A DNA stretch of 25,715 bases from Candidatus Sigynarchaeota archaeon (GTDB lineage Archaea; Asgardarchaeota; Jordarchaeia; Jordarchaeales; Jordarchaeaceae): assembly GCA_030587505.1 (NCBI GenBank), contig JAUQYY010000293.1, positions 1 to 25,715 of the forward strand, read 5' to 3'. The position numbers were made by a program, and so were the translations under genes. Shown here in pieces: positions 1 to 8,199 of the stretch (within the stretch, counting starts at the first letter, position 1; every line of letters begins with the position of its first letter). The notes below the pieces were generated by a model that was given only the letters and a program-made list of their open reading frames with translations, was not told where the DNA came from and did not search any database.

Positions 1-210
1 AAACACCCAGGTCCGCCGTGGGCATACCTGTCTTCGGGTCCCTGACATGGACGTGGACAATCGCGGCGCCAGCGTCGCACGCCTTCTTCGCCTCATCGGA
101 TATCTCGTCAGGAGTTATCGGCAGGTAAGGAGTCTGCGAAGGTAGTGTAACCGAACCAGTGAGCGCACAGGTAATAATACACTTTCCCTCCAAGCGGTAA
201 GTATCGACAT
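1..210 (-). CDS. Beta-keto-acid cleavage enzyme (BKACE/Kce family), 5' part, apparent frameshift near the start
   Basis: Only the N-terminal ~70 codons are in the window; the gene runs off the left edge. The minus-strand reading from about position 193 gives KCIITCALTGSVTLP, then PYLPITPDEISDEA and AGAAIVHVHVRDP, the N-terminal signature of the DUF849/BKACE family. These are metal-dependent enzymes that split beta-keto acids such as 3-keto-5-aminohexanoate with acetyl-CoA. The best start is the ATG at 210, nine bases after a GGAGGG site (220-225) and a TATA box at 255-266, but that ATG is one frame away from the conserved reading. One extra T in the TT at 192-193 would give MSILTALEGK joined to the conserved sequence. 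The only in-frame start without a frameshift is TTG at 193, which lacks a well-placed ribosome site. Family assignment is confident; the exact substrate is not. Confidence 0.75.
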
Positions 211-254
211 CCGTAAAAACCCTCCGAAGATTTTGTTGACTCAATTATTGGAAT

Positions 255-266
255 CTATATAAATAT
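255..266 (-). promoter_or_regulatory. TATA box for the BKACE gene
   Basis: On the minus strand this reads ATATTTATATAG, a good archaeal TATA element. Transcription would start about 25 bases downstream, near 236, leaving a ~25-base leader that contains the GGAGGG site at 220-225 before the ATG at 210. Confidence 0.5.
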
Positions 267-447
267 TAATTTATTGGTTAACTCCCCGTTTCCGCAGGCT
301 AGGTCCAAGTGGAGATACACCACATGTTCCAAATAAAGAAACTTGAAACAAATCACCACAAGGAGTGTATGAGTAGCCGCGTAACTGGCACCGTATTTTC
401 CAGAGTATCGATTCTTGTGGAAAACCCTCACTCTTACGAACTGATTT

Positions 448-1874
448 TTAGATTTTTCGAGCAACAGCGTTGGCTTCGTGAACCGCTTCCATAGCCTTTC
501 GTGGATTAACACAGTCGCCGATGGCGTAGACCTGCGGAACCCTACCCTTTAATTTTTCGACGAGTTCGTTGTTCGGTTCAGAACCCACCGCTATGACCAC
601 GGTGTCGGCCTCCAAGGTTTCCCCGCTGTCAAGTACAACCCCTCTCTCAGTTATTTCCGTCACTTTCTCGTTGGTTATCATCCTAACCCCGCTGCGAGAG
701 AGGCTTCTCAGGATAACCCACCTGGTGCTACCACCTACGTCCCCGCCTATTTTTTCCAACATCTCCACTATCGTGACTTCTCTCCTGCTCCTGGTCAGCT
801 CATACGCCTCCTCGAGGCTCATAGCCCCGTACTTAACCAGAAAGAGCATGGTCTCCGCGTCTATGCTCCCCTCCGTCAGGTAGAGTGCGACTTCGCAGCC
901 CACACCTCCGCCCCCGATTATCACAACCCTCCTTCCCGCCCGCGCTCTTCCAGCCAGCACATCAAGCGCCATCACAACATTAGGTCCATCAACTCCTGGT
1001 ATGCTGGGCACGATCCGATTCACCTCGGTGGCTACAATCACCACATCCGGCTTCAGTTGTTCCACGACCTCAGGGGTGACCTCCCTACCGAGAACAACGT
1101 CAACGCCCAGCAGACGCATCTGATGCGTTAGGTACTCCACTAGGTTTCCCAGTTCTCTCCTCTCTCTTGGAACCGCCGCCCACCACATCTGGCCTCCGAG
1201 CGCATCACTCTTCTCATACAGGGTAACCCTGTGTCCCCTAAGGCTGGCTACCCTCGCCGCCTCCATTCCTCCTGGACCCCCGCCGATAACCAGAACCTTC
1301 TTTTGAGTTTCAACTGGTTTGATCTCGTACTCAGCTTCCCTCGAAACCGCAGGGTTAACAAGACACTCAACGGGCTTACCTGCGAAGACATGGTCGAAAC
1401 ACCCCTGATTGCATCCGAGGCACTTCCTGATTTCATCAAACCTCCCCTCCATAGCCTTTACTGGGAATTCGGGGTCGGCTATGAGTGCCCTACCCAGGGA
1501 GATGAGGTCCGCCTTACCCTCCCTTAAAAGCCTCTCGGCAACCTGGGGATCGTTTATCCTGTTCCCCGCGACAACCGGGACACTAACCGCTTCTCGAACC
1601 TTCTCGGCGAGGTAGGCGAACGCTCCCCGCGGAACATTCATAGTGATCTGGGGAACGGGGGATTCGTGCCAGGCGGCGGCGATGTTAAAGCAGTCCACGC
1701 CAGCCTCCTCCAACTCCCTAGCTATTACCACGGTGTCCTCAATGGAGTTGCCGCCCTCCATGTACTCGTCGCCGGAGAGCTTAAAAATAACTGGAAAACC
1801 CTCGCCCAGCTTCTCCTTTATGCGCTGAACTATCTCCACCGCGAATCTGACTCTACCCTTAACATCTCCACCGT
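448..1874 (-). CDS. 2,4-dienoyl-CoA reductase-type flavoenzyme, C-terminal fragment after a frameshift
   Basis: This is the 3' part of a gene whose 5' part is 1875-2426. It carries the end of the OYE-type TIM barrel (LSGDEYMEGG, then VVAGNRINDP and LISLGRALIADP), the 4Fe-4S cysteine set CLGCNQGCFD...ECLVNP (Cx2Cx3C plus a later C), and two Rossmann regions: VLVIGGGPGGMEAARVAS for FAD and VVIIGGGGVGCEVALYL for NAD(P). It ends with AVGSEPNNEL and YAIGDCVNP, typical of FadH, TMADH and enoate reductases. Members reduce enoyl or dienoyl thioesters, carrying electrons from NAD(P)H through FAD and 4Fe-4S to FMN. The open frame can be entered at GTG 1839, but there is no ribosome site there, so it is not an independent gene. 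Inserting one base between 1874 and 1875 restores RDRYGGDVKGR and a protein of about 659 residues, the usual family length. Confidence 0.85.
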
Positions 1875-2426
1875 CCTGTCCCTGCGCTTGTTCGTCCTCG
1901 GTGAGAGAAACCGAGCCACCAGGTAGCCGACTCCACCTATCACCTCAACCGCGTCAAACCCAGCGACCCTGGCTCGCTTCGCCGCCAAGGCGTAGTTCTC
2001 CACGGTCTCCTCGATTTCTGGAATGGTTAGCTCTTTCGGAACCTCTCCTGTAAGCTTACACTTAACGGCGGAGGCGGAAACCGGCTGAGCTCCGAGGATG
2101 AAGCTCCAGGTCTGGGGACCAACGTGCAGCAGCTGCGCAGCGGCTCTGGCTCCATGAGTTCTAATCACGCTAGCTAGTTCCTTCATTCCTGGAATGTATT
2201 TGTCCTCACTCAGACTCATCATGTTGGGCAGCCCTAGTGCCAGGGGCTCGGTGGCGCAGCCGCCCACGAGGATAATTCCCGCTCCACCCCTGGCTCGAGC
2301 CTCATAAAACTTCACAACCCGCTCATTCACCATGTTATCGGGGCAGAAGCCGAGGTGCATGGCGGGCATAAATATCCTGTTTCTGATCTTCATGCTTCCA
2401 ATGCTTACTGGTTCAAACAGTTTCAA
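1830..2426 (-). CDS. 2,4-dienoyl-CoA reductase-type flavoenzyme, N-terminal fragment (old yellow enzyme barrel)
   Basis: The start is TTG at 2426, eight bases after an AAAGGAGG site (about 2435-2442). The protein begins KLFEPVSIGSMKIRNRIFMPAM, the standard FMN-barrel opening of the NADH:flavin oxidoreductase family, and continues with YEARARGGAGIILVGG and GARAAAQLLHVG. Codons 1-184 match the family up to FLSPRTNKRRDR. After that the frame is lost: the next 14 residues are unrelated and the ORF ends at 1830. The classical continuation, YGGDVKGRVRF, lies in the neighbouring frame and continues into the fragment at 448-1874, so one base is missing between 1874 and 1875. Upstream lies the SCP2-like gene, downstream the BKACE gene, all on one strand; this points to a degradation cluster for an acyl-CoA or amino-acid-derived acid. 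Confidence 0.85.
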   Translation of the reverse strand: MKLFEPVSIGSMKIRNRIFMPAMHLGFCPDNMVNERVVKFYEARARGGAGIILVGGCATEPLALGLPNMMSLSEDKYIPGMKELASVIRTHGARAAAQLLHVGPQTWSFILGAQPVSASAVKCKLTGEVPKELTIPEIEETVENYALAAKRARVAGFDAVEVIGGVGYLVARFLSPRTNKRRDRTVEMLRVESDSRWR

Positions 2427-2590
2427 ACGCGAGGCCTCCTTTTTCAGTTAGAATTATTCTCACGCGTTTCTCTACTTGTCACTAGAACGGGGGATCTGCT
2501 TGTCGTTTTAACACGGTCTAGTTGGCAACTCAGGTGAGATGTGACGCTTCGTCCCCATTTTTGTGAGTCGCTCCACTGTAAAGGAAAGTT

Positions 2591-3010
2591 TTATGTCCAT
2601 GCTTGGAACTTGAATTCTTTTGCCCATTCTTTGTAACCTATTCTGAAGAGTTTCAGGCGGTTCTTGTTGATTTTGTAGTCCAGTTCGACTCCAACGCTTG
2701 GGTTCTTCAGTATTTCTCGATACTTCTCGTAGTAATCATCAACATCGGTGGCTTCTTCCACGAGTCTCGTCATCGCTTTCTCGGTGAAGTACAGGATAAG
2801 GTCCGGCCTCTCCTTCGCTGGTCCCTCTTCGAATCTGACCTCTTTCTCTGAAACCTTCTTAAGGTGGAACACAACCTTATCGCCACTGTCGAGTGTGAAA
2901 GGGCGGATGTGGTACTCCCACAGGGCTCCGACCTCAAGGTGCTTCATAAGGTCGGGGTGCTTGGGGTAAAACGACTTGGCTTTCTCTATGAGTTCCTCGG
3001 CACTAGGCAT
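2591..3010 (-). CDS. SCP2-like sterol-carrier-fold protein
   Basis: A 139-residue soluble acidic protein. I start it at ATG 3010 because GGAGGT (3017-3022) lies seven bases upstream; a GTG at 3043 would add 11 residues without a better site. The central part (WEYHIRPFTLDSGDKVVFHLKKVSEKEVRFEEGPAKERPD shortened here to its ends WEYHIRPF and KERPDLILYFTEKAM) has the pattern of SCP2 domains: a strand-rich region followed by a statement-like 'PDLxL' strand and a helix before the repeat of charged residues. Such proteins bind hydrophobic ligands such as fatty acyl-CoA. The C-terminal YEKYREILKNPSVGVELDYKI fits the helical end of the fold. It lies upstream of the flavoenzyme on the same strand, which suits an acyl-CoA role. 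The family call is by pattern only and moderately sure. Confidence 0.6.
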   Translation of the reverse strand: MPSAEELIEKAKSFYPKHPDLMKHLEVGALWEYHIRPFTLDSGDKVVFHLKKVSEKEVRFEEGPAKERPDLILYFTEKAMTRLVEEATDVDDYYEKYREILKNPSVGVELDYKINKNRLKLFRIGYKEWAKEFKFQAWT

Positions 3011-3070
3011 GAGAACAACCTCCACGTTCCGTGAAACAATCACGGATTATTTGGAAATATCCTCCACAAC

Positions 3071-3080
3071 TATTTAAAAT
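3071..3080 (-). promoter_or_regulatory. Probable TATA box for the SCP2-like gene
   Basis: The minus-strand reading ATTTTAAATAG sits about 60 bases before the ATG at 3010; a start point near 3050 would leave a ~40-base leader containing the GGAGGT site. Confidence 0.35.
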
Positions 3081-3221
3081 TAAACCATAGGCTCTCGAAC
3101 CCATCACTTACGGAATCATCCTCCTCTCGAAGGGGTGTGTCTAACTGCTCACGAGTAGCCAAAATTATTAAATTAACCAGTGTATAATAGTTTTAACCTA
3201 CAAAGGTACGGTGAATCACAA

Positions 3222-3854
3222 ATGGAGATTATGGACCAGATAGTAATGATTCCTGGGCGTTCCTGGGCGTCAAACGTTTATGTTGTGGGCAGGGACGAGC
3301 TGGCACTTGTCGATTCGGGTCTAGGCGGGGATTTTCACGGCTACATCATCAGGGAGATGGAGTCCCTAGGCCTGAGGCCGAACAGAATAGAAAAGCTCGT
3401 GTTGACCCACTTTCACCCCGACCACATAGGGGGTGCACCCGAGATCGTTGGCTTCTGCTCACCCCTCGTGATGATCCACGAAGCTGAGGCTGACTACGTA
3501 GAGGACAGGATGGGTATCGAGGTTCAGGTCAGACTGAAGGACGGAGACACAATACAGCTGGGGGGCATGAATTTCCAGGTGCTCCACACACCCGGACACT
3601 CCCCGGGCGCGATATGCCTGTACAACGCCGAGAGGAAGATTCTCTTCTCCGGTGACACCGTCTTCGCCTACGGGATAGGACGCACAGACATCCCCGGAGG
3701 AAACACGAGAGAGCTCAAAAAGTCCATAAAGCGATTAACAGAACTGGACGTGGAGATACTTCTACCAGGCCATGACGTGCCTGTTCTTGGACACGCGAAC
3801 GAAAACATACAGATAGACTATTCTCTGATCGAGTCAATACCTGATGACTACTGA
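3222..3854 (+). CDS. Metallo-beta-lactamase-fold hydrolase
   Basis: A 210-residue MBL-fold hydrolase with the full metal set: THFHPDH at residues 62-68 (H63, H65, D67, H68), H126 in HTPGHSPG, D145 in SGDTVF and H184 in LPGHD. This is the glyoxalase II / thioesterase-like branch, which hydrolyses thioesters or phosphodiesters with a two-zinc (or iron) centre. The substrate cannot be read from the sequence. I use ATG 3222 because GGTGA at 3210-3214 precedes it; the longer frame from GTG 3180 starts inside AT-rich promoter-like sequence. It is divergent from the SCP2-like gene, and T-rich runs after the stop (about 3873-3930) probably end transcription. Confidence 0.85.
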   Translation: MEIMDQIVMIPGRSWASNVYVVGRDELALVDSGLGGDFHGYIIREMESLGLRPNRIEKLVLTHFHPDHIGGAPEIVGFCSPLVMIHEAEADYVEDRMGIEVQVRLKDGDTIQLGGMNFQVLHTPGHSPGAICLYNAERKILFSGDTVFAYGIGRTDIPGGNTRELKKSIKRLTELDVEILLPGHDVPVLGHANENIQIDYSLIESIPDDY

Positions 3855-3871
3855 ACCCAGACGGTTGCAGG

Positions 3872-3932
3872 GATTTTTCACCCTTTTCATCTTTCTTCCG
3901 TTTGTTTTGGTTCTGTTAACTATTTTTCTATT
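3872..3932 (+). terminator. T-rich terminator region after the MBL gene
   Basis: Several oligo-T runs (TTTTT, TTTT, TTTT, TTTTT) follow the MBL stop codon within 80 bases. This matches archaeal intrinsic termination, which uses T-runs without needing a hairpin. Confidence 0.4.
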
Positions 3933-4074
3933 ACACTTCTAATAGATTATATTCCTTTTTGGATAAAATAGTCTATAAATTAGATTTAATACCTAGATGA
4001 ATATAAAGAGTAAATTTTATATATATGTTTATCAAAAATATTTGATTCAAATTGGAAAAAAGGTTGGTGAAAAT

Positions 4075-4800
4075 TTGGTAGGTGTGCCAAAGGTTCTTGC
4101 GATAGACGCTGGAGGAACCATGACGGACACGATCATCATAGACGGTGAAGGACACTTCACCATAGGAAAGGCGAGAAGCACCCCCACGACGAATCAATCG
4201 GATTCCCCAACTCTGTGGAAAACGCTCTTGGTTACTGGGACATGAAAACGAGAGACGCTGTCCCCAGCCTCGAAACAGGCATATACTCAGGAACAACCAT
4301 GCTCAACAGGGTGCTCGAGAGAAAGGGGAGTAGAGTTGGAGCCATAGTAACCAAGGGGATGGAGCACTATTTCCGACTGGAGCGGGCCAAGCAGACCTAC
4401 ATGGGCTACTCGTACCAAGACAGATTCCACGCCGCCACCCACGTTCACAACGAGCCTCTCATACCGGAAGAATTGATTCGAGGCGTTAGAGAAAGAATAG
4501 ACGTCATGGGAGACATCGTTATACCCTTATACGAACACGAGGTTAAATCCGCCGTTGAAGAACTGCTGGACGAGGGAGTTGAGGTCATCGTCATCAACTT
4601 TCTTTACTCGTTTAGGAACGGTGTCCATGAGAGTAGGGCGAAGGAAATAGCGAAACAAGTGATGGCGGAAAGAGGTGTTGACATTCCTATCATAACGGCT
4701 TCCGAGTTTCACCCAATTAGAGGCGATTTATAAAAGGAACGAGCAGCTCATATCTATTTACAGTAGCTCGGTTAAACGTGTTAAAAATGACACCCGTTAA
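4075..4800 (+). pseudogene. HyuA-type hydantoinase/oxoprolinase (acetone carboxylase-like) remnant, frameshifted and truncated
   Basis: The start is probably TTG 4075 or GTG 4084, after a TATA-like TTTTATATATATG (4014-4026); the ATG at 3997 lies upstream of that box. The opening VPKVLAIDAGGTMTDTIIID is the HyuA N-terminal ATP-binding signature. The frame breaks at C-run 4181-4185: one extra C would read STPHDESIGFPNSVENALGYW and join the second frame, which starts at 4215 and continues with YSGTTMLNRVLERKGSRVG, AIVTKGMEHYF and AVEELLDEGVEVIVINFLYS. A second break lies at T-run 4727-4729; removing one T gives HPIRGDYKRNEQLIS, then a stop at 4798. Only about 240 of the expected ~650-700 codons remain, and no HyuB partner is nearby. 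Two lesions plus the large deletion make this a true decayed gene rather than a sequencing slip. Confidence 0.75.
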
Positions 4801-4899
4801 ATTAAAATGTGTGCCTGTGGAATTAGTCCTGTATCTTTTAAAGTCTACGTATCATTCAAAAGTTGTCTGCTCACGATATCCGATTGGAAGGTGCCCTGT

Positions 4900-6117
4900 A
4901 TGAAAAGACCGTTTGAAGAACTTTTTTCAGATACGGCGGCTAAGCTTAAGGTTTCGGTTATACGGGAGCTTCTCAAACTGACTCAGAAGCCGGAGGTCAT
5001 ATCCTTCGCTGGAGGATTGCCGAATCCGGATGCTTTCCCAGTCCAGCAGATACACAAGATATGTCCAGATGTTATCAACAATCGGTCTGCGCTCCAGTAC
5101 GGAACGACGGAGGGTGTTCCCGAACTGAGGGACGCTCTCAAAGAGAGGATGGCGCGGAAAAACGTGAAGTGTGAGTTAGAGAACATTCAGATAACCTCTG
5201 GTTCTCAGCAGGCGTTAGACATTCTTGGGAGGATTCTACTCAATCCCAACGATTTGATTCTGACAACCTGCCCCACGTATCTGGGGGCTATCCAGGCTTT
5301 TGGGTTCCGTGACCCGAGGTATGAGCTCGTGGAGATGGATGAGCACTCCGTGATTGTGGAGGATTTGGAAGCCCGCCTTGAGGACATACACAAGCGGGGG
5401 GATGATAAACGCTTAAAGTTCTTCTACATTACTCCGACTTTCCACAATCCCGCCGGGGTGACCATCCCTGAGAAGCGGCGAAAGAGAATAATGGACCTCT
5501 GCAACGCGTACGACGTATTGATAATTGAGGATGACCCTTACGGGGAGCTGAGATACAGAGGGAAGGATGAACCCCTGCTCAAATCGCTGGACACCGAGGA
5601 CCGCGTAATCTACCTCAGTACTTTCTCTAAGATACTCGTACCCGGGTTCCGCATCGCCTGGATGGTTGCGCCGGAAGAGCTGGTTAAAAAGTTCGTGATG
5701 GCGAAGCAGGCCGTTGACCTCTGCACAACCACCTTCACCCAGTACATAGGCGCGGAGTACCTGAGAAGAGGGTACGTGGATGAGCACATCAAAAAAATCA
5801 AGGAAATCTACGGGAGAAAGATGCAGATAATGCTCCGATCCATGGAGGAGTACTTCCCCGAGGGTGCAAAGTACGCGGAGCCAGACGGGGGAATGTTCGT
5901 CTGGGTCAGGCTACCCGAACACGTAAACACCATAGACATGTTCCACAAGGCAATCGAACAGAACGTCGCATACGTTGTCGGCTCAGCGTTCTACCCCAAC
6001 GGAAAGGGAACCAACACTATGCGACTGAACTTCACACACCCCTCAGACGACAAAATCGAAGAAGGCATAAAAAGACTCGGAAACGTGCTCCACCAAGAAC
6101 TTTCGAAAAAACCCTGA
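4900..6117 (+). CDS. PLP-dependent class I/II aminotransferase (LysN / 2-aminoadipate aminotransferase type)
   Basis: A 405-residue fold-type I aminotransferase. Key features are VISFAGGLPNPDAFP near residue 33 (the substrate-loop signature of the MocR/LysN/KAT branch), YGTTEGVPELRDAL, ITSGSQQALDIL, ITPTFHNPAGVT (N183), IIEDDPYGELRY (D211), and the Schiff-base lysine K244 in STFSKILVPGFRIAW. The C-terminal MRLNF supplies the carboxylate-binding arginine. I start at ATG 4900, preceded by GGAAGGTG at 4886-4893; the longer frame from 4807 begins with a cysteine-rich stretch unlike the family. Such enzymes transaminate 2-aminoadipate, aromatic or branched amino acids with 2-oxoglutarate; the substrate is not decided by sequence. 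It appears to be its own transcription unit after the HyuA remnant, with a possible TATA box near 4842-4850. Confidence 0.9.
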   Translation: MKRPFEELFSDTAAKLKVSVIRELLKLTQKPEVISFAGGLPNPDAFPVQQIHKICPDVINNRSALQYGTTEGVPELRDALKERMARKNVKCELENIQITSGSQQALDILGRILLNPNDLILTTCPTYLGAIQAFGFRDPRYELVEMDEHSVIVEDLEARLEDIHKRGDDKRLKFFYITPTFHNPAGVTIPEKRRKRIMDLCNAYDVLIIEDDPYGELRYRGKDEPLLKSLDTEDRVIYLSTFSKILVPGFRIAWMVAPEELVKKFVMAKQAVDLCTTTFTQYIGAEYLRRGYVDEHIKKIKEIYGRKMQIMLRSMEEYFPEGAKYAEPDGGMFVWVRLPEHVNTIDMFHKAIEQNVAYVVGSAFYPNGKGTNTMRLNFTHPSDDKIEEGIKRLGNVLHQELSKKP

Positions 6118-6298
6118 ATTTCCTCCCCTCCTTGAATGAGAACAGCCGAGAGGGAATAAGGAAAACGGGGGCCACGTCCTCTTTCTTCCGTTTCCTACCG
6201 TTCATCTTTAATTTCTTGGATTATCACGTGGGTCAAGAAGATACGAGTTGGATATTGCTGCTGTGGGAATCGTTTTCCTGCTTGTTTGGGGTGTCTGG

Positions 6299-7357
6299 AT
6301 GGTTCCGTATGAGGATGTAAAGTTCGGTTTCGTTCTGCCTCAGTATCCACTTGAGCTAATACTTGAGACCGGAGTGTACTCAGAGAAGAAGGGCTTGGAC
6401 TCGGTTTGGGCGGCGGATCACACCGTGGGTATAGGAATCAAGCACTGGGACTTTTTTGAGGCTTGGAGCGTTCTAAGCGCACTGGCTGTAAAAACCAAGA
6501 GAGTTCTGCTAGGGACGTGTGTCAGCGATCCTCACAGGCGTCACCCCGCCGTGCTGGCCCAAACACTCATGACGCTGGACCACCTTTCCAAGGGCCGAGC
6601 GATACTTGGGCTCGGCGCGGGAGAGGCTATGAATCTCGTCCCCTATCACATTGAGTGGGATCGCCCAGTGACTCGTCTCAGAGAGGCTAGTGAGGTTATC
6701 CTAAAACTGTTGACCGAGGAGTTCTCAGACTACGATGGGGAGTTCTTCAAACTCGAGAAGGCTTTCATTAGGCCCAAGGGGGTTCAGGAGCCACACCCGC
6801 CAATATATTTTGGTGCGAACTCGCCCAGAACAATGAGGCTCACCGCGGAAATGGGTGATGGCTGGCTGCCCATAGGAACCTTTATGAAACCCGAGGACTA
6901 CAAGGCGAAATTCGAACAGATCAAAAAGTGGGCGAAGGAGGCTGGCAGGGATCCCGAGCGGATTGAGCCGGCTATGTTCACCTACATGGTTGTAGCCAAG
7001 GATTACGACACCGCCCGCGAACTCGTGGAGTTTCCCGCCAAAATGCTTCTAGCCGGCTCCTACGACACTCTCAGAGAATTCGTCATAGAACCTCCCAAGA
7101 TGAAACTGGATGTCCTACACTTCGTCTTCAACCCGGACACCATGATGGAAGCAGCATCAGAGGTTATGAGGATGCCCTTTGAGCCCATAGAGAAGAGGTT
7201 CATCTTCGGCTCCCCCGACGACTGCATAGACAAGATAGCAAAGTACGCTGACCACGGGGTGAAGCACTTCGCCATGGCGATGTACGTTCCCTCAAGGCTG
7301 AACAAGGAAACACTCGAACTCTTCGTAGAAAAGGTGGTACCATACTTCCGAGGCTAA
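6299..7357 (+). CDS. LLM-class F420-dependent oxidoreductase
   Basis: A 352-residue luciferase-like TIM-barrel protein. Recognisable parts are FGFVLPQYPLELI at the start, GLDSVWAADH, VSDPHRRHPAVLAQ, TLDHLSKGRAILGLGAGE (the conserved LLM glycine-rich turn), PPIYFGANSPRTMRL and GDGWLPIG. The family uses coenzyme F420, or FMN in bacteria, to reduce or oxidise alcohols, imines or methylene-tetrahydromethanopterin. The sequence is not close enough to Mer for me to call methylene-H4MPT reductase. I start at ATG 6299 after GGGGTG (6288-6293). The longer frame from 6248 would add a hydrophobic run that imitates a signal peptide but lies close to the likely promoter, and cytoplasmic F420 enzymes do not need one. 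It follows the aminotransferase by 181 bases on the same strand. Confidence 0.85.
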   Translation: MVPYEDVKFGFVLPQYPLELILETGVYSEKKGLDSVWAADHTVGIGIKHWDFFEAWSVLSALAVKTKRVLLGTCVSDPHRRHPAVLAQTLMTLDHLSKGRAILGLGAGEAMNLVPYHIEWDRPVTRLREASEVILKLLTEEFSDYDGEFFKLEKAFIRPKGVQEPHPPIYFGANSPRTMRLTAEMGDGWLPIGTFMKPEDYKAKFEQIKKWAKEAGRDPERIEPAMFTYMVVAKDYDTARELVEFPAKMLLAGSYDTLREFVIEPPKMKLDVLHFVFNPDTMMEAASEVMRMPFEPIEKRFIFGSPDDCIDKIAKYADHGVKHFAMAMYVPSRLNKETLELFVEKVVPYFRG

Positions 7358-7580
7358 TCGCCGCGTCAACTGCGTACTCCCCTCAATCTAAAGCATGTCG
7401 TGATTAGTAAGCATAACTAGTCGATCCGATGCCGCACGGACACGCGTACCATGCGGTCCTACGGTAACAAGAAAGTGGAACGCATTTTCAATTCCGTAAG
7501 AGGCTCCCGCAAAAAATAGTGAATAAAGTTTTTGTAAGGTTCATTCATGTGACTCTTAACTTCGCTCAAAGGTTTGAGGA

Positions 7581-7590
7581 AGATATTTAT
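7581..7590 (+). promoter_or_regulatory. TATA box of the GNAT gene, predicting a nearly leaderless transcript
   Basis: AGATATTTAT is centred about 27 bases before ATG 7614. Archaeal initiation ~25 bases downstream would fall at 7611-7613, almost on the start codon, and no clear Shine-Dalgarno site is present. Confidence 0.45.
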
Positions 7591-7613
7591 TTGCTGAGAC
7601 AGAAGCTGAGAAC

Positions 7614-8156
7614 ATGCCTCGAAATTATCCGGCGCAGTTCGAAACAACCATAAAATTACGGGACGGGACGGAAGTCTTTGTTCGACCTTTAAAGCCAGAT
7701 GCGGATAAGGACAAGCTGTACGAGATGTACAGCACGCTGTCAAGGGAGACTAACTACTACCGCTTCCTGAACTATAAGCCGGTGACCAGGTGGATTGTGG
7801 AGCGGTGGGCCGACGTAAACTACGAGGACAAGATGGCGCTCCTGGCTATAGTGGAGGAGGACGGGGAGGAGAGAATAATCGCCGACTCCCGGTTCTATGT
7901 GGATAAGACCACAGGGGAAGCCGAGATAGCGATAGTTGTTCATGACGACTACCAGAACAGGGGACTCGGAACAAAGCTGCTCGCCTACACCATTGAGGCG
8001 GCGAGGAAAATGGGGGTAAAAAGGCTCTATGCCTTTCTCTCCCCGACGAACAGGAGAATAATCCGCGTGGTCAAAAAACTCGGCTTCACCGTTAAATGGG
8101 TTTCCGAGATAGGCGAGTACAGAGCCGATCTCCCCCTGCAAGAAACCAGAACATAA
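7614..8156 (+). CDS. GNAT-family N-acetyltransferase (Pat-like)
   Basis: A 180-residue protein. The N-terminal KLRDGTEVFVRPLKPDADKDKL resembles (quoted here in pieces: LRDGTEVFVRPLKP) the opening of the GNAT domain of Pat protein acetyltransferases, which is often fused to ADP-forming acyl-CoA synthetase. The acetyl-CoA binding motif A is VVHDDYQNRGLGTKLL (Q/R-x-x-G-x-G/A), and LSPTNRRIIRVVKKLGF is the usual C-terminal helix and strand. Likely role: acetylation of a protein lysine such as on Alba or acetyl-CoA synthetase, or of a small amine. The synthetase domains are absent, so this is the stand-alone form. The gene is convergent with the radical SAM gene and has its own promoter. Confidence 0.8.
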   Translation: MPRNYPAQFETTIKLRDGTEVFVRPLKPDADKDKLYEMYSTLSRETNYYRFLNYKPVTRWIVERWADVNYEDKMALLAIVEEDGEERIIADSRFYVDKTTGEAEIAIVVHDDYQNRGLGTKLLAYTIEAARKMGVKRLYAFLSPTNRRIIRVVKKLGFTVKWVSEIGEYRADLPLQETRT

Positions 8157-8199
8157 CGTACACTCAGAGTGGTTGCTGTGTTGACCGTTTCGTTTTGAT

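Noticed and set aside
3092..3106. GGGTTCGAGAGCC on the minus strand, similar to a tRNA T-loop
   Set aside because: The flanking bases do not form a T-stem, and no acceptor or anticodon arm can be drawn.
6248..6298. Hydrophobic N-terminal extension of the LLM oxidoreductase that looks like a signal peptide
   Set aside because: ATG 6299 has a ribosome site and matches the family start; the upstream part is close to the promoter, and F420 enzymes of this type are cytoplasmic.
7451..7519. 22-codon plus-strand ORF (MRSYGNKKVERIFNSVRG...)
   Set aside because: No ribosome site, no TATA box and no known family; short ORFs of this size are expected by chance.
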